Assembly (NCBI RefSeq): GCF_003149475.2
Contig: NZ_QFWV02000008.1
Span: 497,658-547,136, forward strand
Reading direction: 5' to 3'
Length of the DNA stretch: 49,479 bases
Origin: Oceaniradius stylonematis
GTDB taxonomy: Bacteria > Pseudomonadota > Alphaproteobacteria > Rhizobiales > Rhizobiaceae
Shown one piece after another: positions 44,919-49,479 of this stretch (positions are counted from its first letter, which is position 1; every line of letters begins with the position of its first letter). The notes under the pieces were generated by a model. That model ran no database searches. It worked only from the letters and a program-made list of their open reading frames with translations, and was not told the origin of the DNA. The position numbers and the translations under genes are program-made.

Positions 44919-44931
44919 AACGATGGCCGGT

Positions 44932-45594
44932 CTACGGGACCAGAAGATCCTGGAAATAGAGCGCGGCGGCGGCAAGCGCGATGAAACCGCCGATCAGCAG
45001 CCAGCCGACCCGGCTCATGCGGGTGACGCTGGTGCGCTCGCGCCGCGACAGCGGCGCCGCCTCGGCGACGCTTGCATCATCCCCCGCCCGCTCTGCCTCG
45101 CCGGGGCCTGATGCGGTTTCCGCGGCATCCTCGACCGGCGCAGGCCCGCGCTGGCTGACGCCGGCCCGATAGGTCACCATCTCGTCCGCCGCGAACGCCA
45201 TCTCGCGTTCGTGCAAGCGCTCGGCAATATAGGTCGTCACCGCCGACATCACCGGATCGACCGCCGTCGCCTCGGCAAGGATCGTCCGCCCCAGCCGCGT
45301 GTCGCGCACGAAACGGTAGGTGCGCCGGTCGCGGCCCATCATCACGTGCGCGGTCGCATCGATCCACAAGCGCGGCTGCAGGCCCGACGAGATGGCGAAA
45401 TCGAAACGCTCATCGTCGGCCGGCACGTCGTCGAACACCGGCTTGAGTTCCTGTGCGAGGATTTCCAGCCGCGCGCGGTCGGCCTCCTTCATGTCCACGA
45501 CGACATCGTTGCGCTCGGCGGCGGCGATCTTGACCTGCCGCACCGCGTCCACAAGGCGCGTGTTGGGATTGTCTTTGTGCTCGTCGGCGCTCAT
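44932..45594 (-). CDS. Rhizobiales-type single-pass membrane protein
   Basis: 220 residues. A soluble N-terminal domain (about 1-130) with LWIDATAHVMMGRDRRTYRFVRDTRLGRTILAEA, a variable acidic linker, then a membrane segment near the end (about 195-214) and a short tail. Recognised only as a conserved hypothetical of this order. A one-mismatch CtrA-like box (45620-45635) lies 26 bases upstream of the ATG at 45594. Confidence 0.75.
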   Translation of the reverse strand: MSADEHKDNPNTRLVDAVRQVKIAAAERNDVVVDMKEADRARLEILAQELKPVFDDVPADDERFDFAISSGLQPRLWIDATAHVMMGRDRRTYRFVRDTRLGRTILAEATAVDPVMSAVTTYIAERLHEREMAFAADEMVTYRAGVSQRGPAPVEDAAETASGPGEAERAGDDASVAEAAPLSRRERTSVTRMSRVGWLLIGGFIALAAAALYFQDLLVP

Positions 45595-45619
45595 GGCGGC
45601 CCTGCCCGTCAACAAATGG

Positions 45620-45635
45620 TTAACGCGAACCTAAC
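45620..45635. promoter_or_regulatory. Imperfect CtrA-like box
   Basis: TTAACGCGAACCTAAC matches TTAA-N7-TTAAC except for one base. Close to the minus-strand start at 45594. Confidence 0.35.
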
Positions 45636-45701
45636 AAGTTTGCCGGCGCAATGCGAGAGCCCCGCCCGCATTTGCACCGCAACCCGGCGCTGACCGGCGC
45701 G

Positions 45702-46367
45702 TCAACGCCAGACCAGGAACAGGATCACCGTCAGCAGCAGCACGATGATCGCGAGCGCCAGCCAGAATCGCTTGACGTTGCGCACGATGAAGGGGCTCAG
45801 AAGCGCATCCTGAGCGCCGGCCGGCGGCTTGTCGGACAGGGAGCGCGTTGCCGCCAGCGGCGCGTCCTCGATCGTGCGGTCCAGCTTGAACGCGCTCGCC
45901 GAAGCTCCGAAATCGACGATCCGGGGCGCCTCGGGGCGGCCGCCGCTGCCGTTGGGTCGCGCCGCCGGAGCGCTGGCGGCGCCCGCCGCGCTCGGGCGGC
46001 GGACATAGCAGGGCACGTAGGTGCCCTTCGGCACGGTGATGCGGACCGGTTCGTCCTTGCCCTCGCCGGCATAAAAGCTCGTCAGATGTTCGCGCAGCCG
46101 GCCGGCCTGAACGCGCACGACCGCATCCATCGCGGGATCGAAATCGTCATCCTTGCCGAACACGTCCTGGGCAATGGTGAAACCCTTCAGGCGCGCGGCC
46201 TCGCCGTTCTGCTCGGCCTTGACCAGATAGGCCAGAAGCGAACGGGCCCGGTCGGCGCGGGCCAGGGTCTCGCTGTTGACGACCACTTCAAGCGCGGCGC
46301 GAACCTCTTCCGGGCTGACGGCCGGTTCGTTCTGGCTGCCGCTTGAAGTCCCGTTTGCCGTGTTCAT
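45702..46367 (-). CDS. Winged-helix-like domain protein with C-terminal membrane anchor
   Basis: 221 residues. Residues 18-122 match the N-terminal module that Rhizobiales place before adenylate cyclase or TPR domains (EVRAALEVVVNSETLARADRARSLLAYLVK, FDPAMDAVVRVQAGRLREHL, PVRITVPKGTYVPCYVRR). Here nothing catalytic follows: a low-complexity linker (125-195) leads straight to one membrane segment (201-221) at the very C-terminus. Possibly a membrane-tethered DNA- or protein-binding regulator. Confidence 0.75.
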   Translation of the reverse strand: MNTANGTSSGSQNEPAVSPEEVRAALEVVVNSETLARADRARSLLAYLVKAEQNGEAARLKGFTIAQDVFGKDDDFDPAMDAVVRVQAGRLREHLTSFYAGEGKDEPVRITVPKGTYVPCYVRRPSAAGAASAPAARPNGSGGRPEAPRIVDFGASASAFKLDRTIEDAPLAATRSLSDKPPAGAQDALLSPFIVRNVKRFWLALAIIVLLLTVILFLVWR

Positions 46368-46393
46368 GATCCCTGGCTGAATGGTTGTTCATT

Positions 46394-46416
46394 GACGGGC
46401 CGCCCCCCGGCCCGTC
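46394..46416. other. Perfect GC hairpin upstream of 46367
   Basis: GACGGGCC and GGCCCGTC form an exact 8-bp inverted repeat with a 7-base loop, 27 bases before the ATG of the minus-strand gene. No T run on either strand, so not a simple terminator; perhaps an operator or a 5' leader stem. Confidence 0.4.
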
Positions 46417-46429
46417 CCGACCCTAGTCC

Positions 46430-46483
46430 AAAACCCGCGCCGATCACAACAAAGCATAAAGCAGCAGGTCGCAATCGGCGGGT
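46430..46483 (-). terminator. Possible terminator of leuA
   Basis: Minus strand ACCCGCCGAT (46483-46474) pairs with ATCGGCGCGGGT (46444-46433) with a two-base bulge and TTTT after it, but the loop is long. Confidence 0.4.
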
Positions 46484-46506
46484 GTTTTTCACAGGCAGGG
46501 CGCAAC

Positions 46507-48228
46507 CTAGCCTTGCGGAGCCGCCCGAACCCGATTGACGGCCGACACGATCGCTTCGAGCGAAGCGGCGACGATGTTCTTGTTGATGCCGACGCCGAAG
46601 ACGCGTTTGTCGGCATTGTCCATTTCCATGTAGCAAATGGCCGCCGCGTCCGAACCGTGCTGAAGCGAGTGCTCGGAATAGTCGCGCACCGTCATCGACA
46701 ATTCGTAATGGCGATTGATCGCATCGACGAACCCGTCGATCGGCCCGGTGCCGAAACCGCGAATTCCGATTTCCTCATTGCCGTCTATCAGCACCGCATC
46801 GACGATCCGCCCTTCCGGATCGTCCGGATCCGGCGCCGTGGTGTGGCCGACGAAGCGGATGCGCGGGCTGGGCAGATCGACATAGGTTGCCATGAACGCC
46901 TGGTGGATGCGCTCCGACGACAGCTCGATCCCTTCGCGGTCCGTGATCTCCTGGATTACCTCGCGAAACTCGACCTGCAGATTGCGGGGCAGGTTCAGCC
47001 CGTAATCGGCCTGCAATATATAGGCGATGCCGCCCTTGCCCGACTGCGAGTTGATGCGGATGATCGCCTCGTAGCTGCGACCCACATCCTCCGGATCGAT
47101 CGGCAGATAGGGCACCTCCCAAAGGTCCGACCTGGCCTCGCGATGGGCTCTCATGCCCTTGTTGATCGCGTCCTGGTGCGAGCCGGAAAAGGCCGTGTAG
47201 ACCAGTTCGCCGACATAAGGGTGTCGCTCGGGTATGGCGAGCTGGTTGCAGTGCTCGTAGACATCGCGCAGCGCGTTGATGTCGCTGATGTCCAGCTTCG
47301 GATCGACCCCTTGCGTGAACATGTTCAGCGCCAGCGTGACCAGATCGACATTGCCGGTGCGCTCGCCATTGCCGAACAATGTGCCTTCCACCCGGTCGGC
47401 GCCGGCCATCAGCCCCAGCTCGGTCGCCGCGATGCCGGTGCCGCGGTCATTGTGCGGATGCAGCGAGACGATGACGCAGTCGCGCTTGTCGATGTTGCGG
47501 CACATCCATTCGATCTGGTCGGCATGGATGTTGGGCGTCGACATCTCCACCGTTGCCGGCAGGTTGAGGATCAGCTTGTGGTCGGGCGTCGGCTGGACGA
47601 TCTCGGTGACCGCGTTGCAGATCTCCAGCGCCACTTCCAATTCCGTGCCTGTGAAGCTTTCGGGCGAATATTGGAACCGGTAGCCGCCGCCGGCCTTAGC
47701 CGCCATGTCGGTGACCAGCTTGGCCGCGTCCGTGGCAATCCGCTTGATGCCTTCGACATCCTTGCCGAAGACGACCCGGCGCTGCAATTCGCTGGTGGAA
47801 TTGTAGAAATGGACGATCGGATGACGCGCGCCTTCCAGCGATTCGAAGGTCCGTTCGATCAGTTCGGGACGGCACTGCACCAGCACCTGCAGGGACACGT
47901 CGTCGGGCACATTGCCCTCTTCGACGCACCAGCGCGCAAAATCGAAATCGGTCTGGCTGGCCGAGGGGAAGCCGATCTCGATCTCCTTGAAGCCCATTTT
48001 GAGCAGATGGGCGAACATCCGCGTCTTGCGCTCATGTCCCATCGGCTCGATCAACGCCTGGTTGCCGTCGCGAAGATCGACCGAGCACCAGATCGGCGGT
48101 GTCGTGATCGTCTTCGACGGCCATGTCCTGTCGGGCAGGTCGACCGGCGGATAGGCGCGGTATTTTCGGGCCGCGTCGGGCATGCCGGCACTGGTCGGCG
48201 TCTTGGCGGCTGTGACGTGCGTGTTCAT
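46507..48228 (-). CDS. leuA: 2-isopropylmalate synthase
   Basis: 573-residue enzyme condensing acetyl-CoA with 2-oxoisovalerate, the first step of leucine synthesis. The HMGL-like barrel shows CSVDLRDGNQALIEP (metal Asp), VSLHPHNDRGTG and GNGERTGNVDLV; the C-terminal domain carries the leucine-sensing fold. Length fits the long LeuA group. Start ATG 48228 with AGGA 8 bases upstream, chosen over 48237. Preceded by a leucine leader peptide and attenuator. Confidence 0.96.
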   Translation of the reverse strand: MNTHVTAAKTPTSAGMPDAARKYRAYPPVDLPDRTWPSKTITTPPIWCSVDLRDGNQALIEPMGHERKTRMFAHLLKMGFKEIEIGFPSASQTDFDFARWCVEEGNVPDDVSLQVLVQCRPELIERTFESLEGARHPIVHFYNSTSELQRRVVFGKDVEGIKRIATDAAKLVTDMAAKAGGGYRFQYSPESFTGTELEVALEICNAVTEIVQPTPDHKLILNLPATVEMSTPNIHADQIEWMCRNIDKRDCVIVSLHPHNDRGTGIAATELGLMAGADRVEGTLFGNGERTGNVDLVTLALNMFTQGVDPKLDISDINALRDVYEHCNQLAIPERHPYVGELVYTAFSGSHQDAINKGMRAHREARSDLWEVPYLPIDPEDVGRSYEAIIRINSQSGKGGIAYILQADYGLNLPRNLQVEFREVIQEITDREGIELSSERIHQAFMATYVDLPSPRIRFVGHTTAPDPDDPEGRIVDAVLIDGNEEIGIRGFGTGPIDGFVDAINRHYELSMTVRDYSEHSLQHGSDAAAICYMEMDNADKRVFGVGINKNIVAASLEAIVSAVNRVRAAPQG

Positions 48229-48320
48229 GATCTTCATCCTTCGCCCGCCCCGGCGGCGACGCATAGTCGCCTCTCAAGCGGTGTCTGATCCATTCGATTG
48301 ACGATGTAAAGAAGACGGGG

Positions 48321-48390
48321 CGAAACGGCGTCAAACGGAGCCGTCTGATACGGCCACCGGGCGCCCTGTCGCAAGATCAGGCCCGGCAGC
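48321..48390 (-). promoter_or_regulatory. leuA attenuator with alternative hairpins
   Basis: Reading the minus strand: segment 1 CCGGGC (48386-48381, in the leader peptide's end), segment 2 GCCCGG...GCCGT (48362-48350), segment 3 ACGGC (48344-48340), segment 4 GCCGT (48329-48325) then TTTC. Segments 1:2 and 3:4 can pair, or 2:3 instead. A ribosome stalled at the Leu codons would favour 2:3 and read-through. The T run after segment 4 is weak. Confidence 0.6.
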
Positions 48391-48502
48391 CGCCGATAAG
48401 AAGGAGAAGGCCGAGTGCGCGACCGAACGCATCCTTGCCGCCGGCGCGTGCCGGGCGGGTGTTCACGCCATCGGAGGCGGAAATGGTGCGGGCGTCGATC
48501 AT
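48377..48502 (-). CDS. leuL: leuA leader peptide
   Basis: 41-codon open frame starting MIDARTISASDG and ending with Leu-Gly-Leu-Leu-Leu-Leu-Ile-Gly-Gly-Cys-Arg-Ala. Four consecutive Leu codons (48398-48409) plus one more at 48413-48415 lie shortly before the stop. This is the arrangement of a leucine-controlled attenuator. The ATG is 7 bases after a -10-like element, so the mRNA may begin at or next to the start codon, as described for the Sinorhizobium trp leader. Confidence 0.7.
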   Translation of the reverse strand: MIDARTISASDGVNTRPARAGGKDAFGRALGLLLLIGGCRA

Positions 48503-48509
48503 GACGCCC

Positions 48510-48538
48510 TGTGTAGGCCAGCGATGCAACGGTTGCAA
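48510..48538 (-). promoter_or_regulatory. Promoter of the leuA leader
   Basis: TTGCAA (48538-48533) and TACACA (48515-48510) with 17 bases between. The predicted +1 falls on or next to the leader peptide ATG. Confidence 0.5.
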
Positions 48539-48546
48539 GCGGCACG

Positions 48547-48855
48547 TCACCGCTGGATCGATTCGATATAGCCGATGATCGCGCCGATCTGCTCGGGCGT
48601 CGCCGTGAATTCCGGCATGTCCGGATGGCCGGTGACGATCCGTTCGGCGAACGCCTCTTCCAGCGCGTCCACCGGATAATCGCGCAAGAGGGTGCGGAAC
48701 GCCGGCGCTTCGTCGTGGGCGCTTGCATCACCGGCGTCGATCGCGTGGCACCGGGCGCAATTGTCGGCGACCAGAGCCCGGCCAAAGGCCAGCTCATCGG
48801 CCGAGACCGGTCCGGCCGCGGCCACAACGACAGGCACAGCCAGCCACCATCTCAT
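48547..48855 (-). CDS. Small class I-type cytochrome c
   Basis: 102-residue exported haem protein. Signal peptide ends VSA before DELAFG; the haem site is CARCH (Cys33, Cys36, His37), and Met80 (GHPDMPEF) is the likely sixth ligand. C-terminal helix [13 protein letters not shown] is typical. Its ATG overlaps the trpE(G) stop as ATGA, so a respiratory-type protein is coupled to tryptophan synthesis. Partner unknown. Confidence 0.88.
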   Translation of the reverse strand: MRWWLAVPVVVAAAGPVSADELAFGRALVADNCARCHAIDAGDASAHDEAPAFRTLLRDYPVDALEEAFAERIVTGHPDMPEFTATPEQIGAIIGYIESIQR

Positions 48856-49479
48856 CGCGGCGACCCCGTCGCCTGTCCCCGCTCCACCAGCCGCCCGACC
48901 ACATTTTCGATCATCTTCATGCCCGCATCGCCGCCGAGCGTCATGATCGATTCGGGGTGGAACTGGACGGCCGCCACCGGCTCGGACCGGTGTTCGATGC
49001 CCATCACGATCCCGTCCTCGGTCTCCGCCGTCACTGTGAACGCCTCGGGCAGGCGCGACGGATCGGCGAAGATCGAGTGATAGCGACCGACGACGATCTC
49101 GCGCGGCAGATCGGCGAACACCGCGCCGGGCTCGTGCACGCGGATGCGCGAAGGCTTGCCATGCATCGGATAGCCGAGCTGACGGAGCGATCCGCCATAG
49201 GCTTCGGTCAACGCCTGCAGCCCGAGGCAGACACCGAACATCGGCAGGTCCCGCGCGCGGGCCTTTCGGATCGTCGCCTTGCAGTCGAAATCCTTCGGCT
49301 TTCCCGGTCCGGGCGACAGCACCACCAGATCGGGCCGGAAGTCGTCGAAGGCGGCATCGGGCACCGGCGCGCGCACCGTGCGCACATCGGCGCCGGTCTG
49401 GCGGAAATAGTTGGCCAGCGTGTGCACGAAACTGTCCTCGTGGTCGACCAGCAGGATGCGCTTGCCCTCGCCGACGCGC
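48852..49479 (-). CDS. trpE: Fused anthranilate synthase TrpE(G), C-terminal glutaminase end
   Basis: About 208 residues visible; the N-terminal chorismate-binding part lies beyond the window edge. The class I amidotransferase domain shows [36 protein letters not shown], the nucleophile in [11 protein letters not shown] and the triad His-Glu in VQFHPESI. The reading frame is open to 49479. In Rhizobiales trpE and trpG are fused, which the uninterrupted frame ([16 protein letters not shown]) supports. A stand-alone TrpG is not excluded by what is seen. Confidence 0.85.
   Translation of the reverse strand, partial: RVGEGKRILLVDHEDSFVHTLANYFRQTGADVRTVRAPVPDAAFDDFRPDLVVLSPGPGKPKDFDCKATIRKARARDLPMFGVCLGLQALTEAYGGSLRQLGYPMHGKPSRIRVHEPGAVFADLPREIVVGRYHSIFADPSRLPEAFTVTAETEDGIVMGIEHRSEPVAAVQFHPESIMTLGGDAGMKMIENVVGRLVERGQATGSPR

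Larger units (their letters stand above)
48229..48546 (-). other. leuA leader region
   Basis: 318 bases without a large gene. It contains a promoter, a leader peptide gene and mutually exclusive hairpins (see separate entries), and near leuA a stem GGCGAC-N5-GTCGCC. Confidence 0.7.

Noticed and set aside
48234-48827. A 197-codon minus-strand frame upstream of leuA
   Set aside because: It is out of frame with the cytochrome c gene, which it overlaps, and lies across the leader peptide and attenuator; it has no family resemblance.

Overview
The window is GC-rich DNA, densely packed with coding sequence, from an alphaproteobacterium, most likely of the Rhizobiales (Hyphomicrobiales). Evidence for this is the imuA-imuB-dnaE2 cassette behind a GTTC-N7-GTTC LexA box, a fused anthranilate synthase (only its glutamine amidotransferase end is present), an rpoH heat-shock sigma factor, and the conserved group rcdA (DUF1465), DUF1192, quinone reductase and trcR (DUF1013). 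CtrA-type boxes (TTAA-N7-TTAAC) and serC-serA behind a structured leader agree with this. Genus cannot be told from the sequence alone. No rRNA, tRNA, CRISPR array, transposase or integrase was found.

Layout. 1-4.1 kb: SOS mutagenesis operon (dnaE2 cut by the window edge). 4.3-5.5 kb: a small DUF2945-like protein overlapping a poxvirus-type topoisomerase IB. 5.5-13.4 kb: a tightly overlapping operon with two different zinc deacetylases of the histone deacetylase/acetylpolyamine amidohydrolase superfamily and a complete branched-chain-amino-acid-type (Liv) ABC importer, divergent from a LuxR-type regulator with a 14-bp tandem repeat before its start. 13.4-17.2 kb: a KtrAB-like potassium transporter and an L-lactate permease. 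17.3-21.9 kb: a polyamine-type (Pot) ABC importer. 22-24.6 kb: a small membrane protein, rluD, and rpoH behind a sigma-32-like promoter and followed by a strong terminator. 24.6-32 kb: a large acidic membrane protein with purA, an EamA exporter, and serC-serA separated by a palindromic repeat. 32.2-33.8 kb: a lower-GC insert with two unrecognised genes and a possible small RNA. 33.8-41.6 kb: outer membrane protein, glmM and a cell-cycle group (rcdA, trcR), with three CtrA boxes; also a secreted phytase-like esterase behind a four-unit Pho box array. 41.6-49.5 kb: assorted enzymes, two Rhizobiales-type membrane proteins, leuA behind a leucine leader peptide and attenuator, a small cytochrome c, and the end of trpE(G).

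The regulation is unusually readable: LexA over imuAB-dnaE2, RpoH over its own gene, CtrA over rcdA and an outer membrane protein, PhoB over the phytase-like protein, and leucine attenuation over leuA. The least described system is the deacetylase/Liv importer operon. It looks like a pathway that imports an N-acylated amine (acetylpolyamine or similar) and deacylates it in the cytoplasm; the substrate is inferred, not shown.
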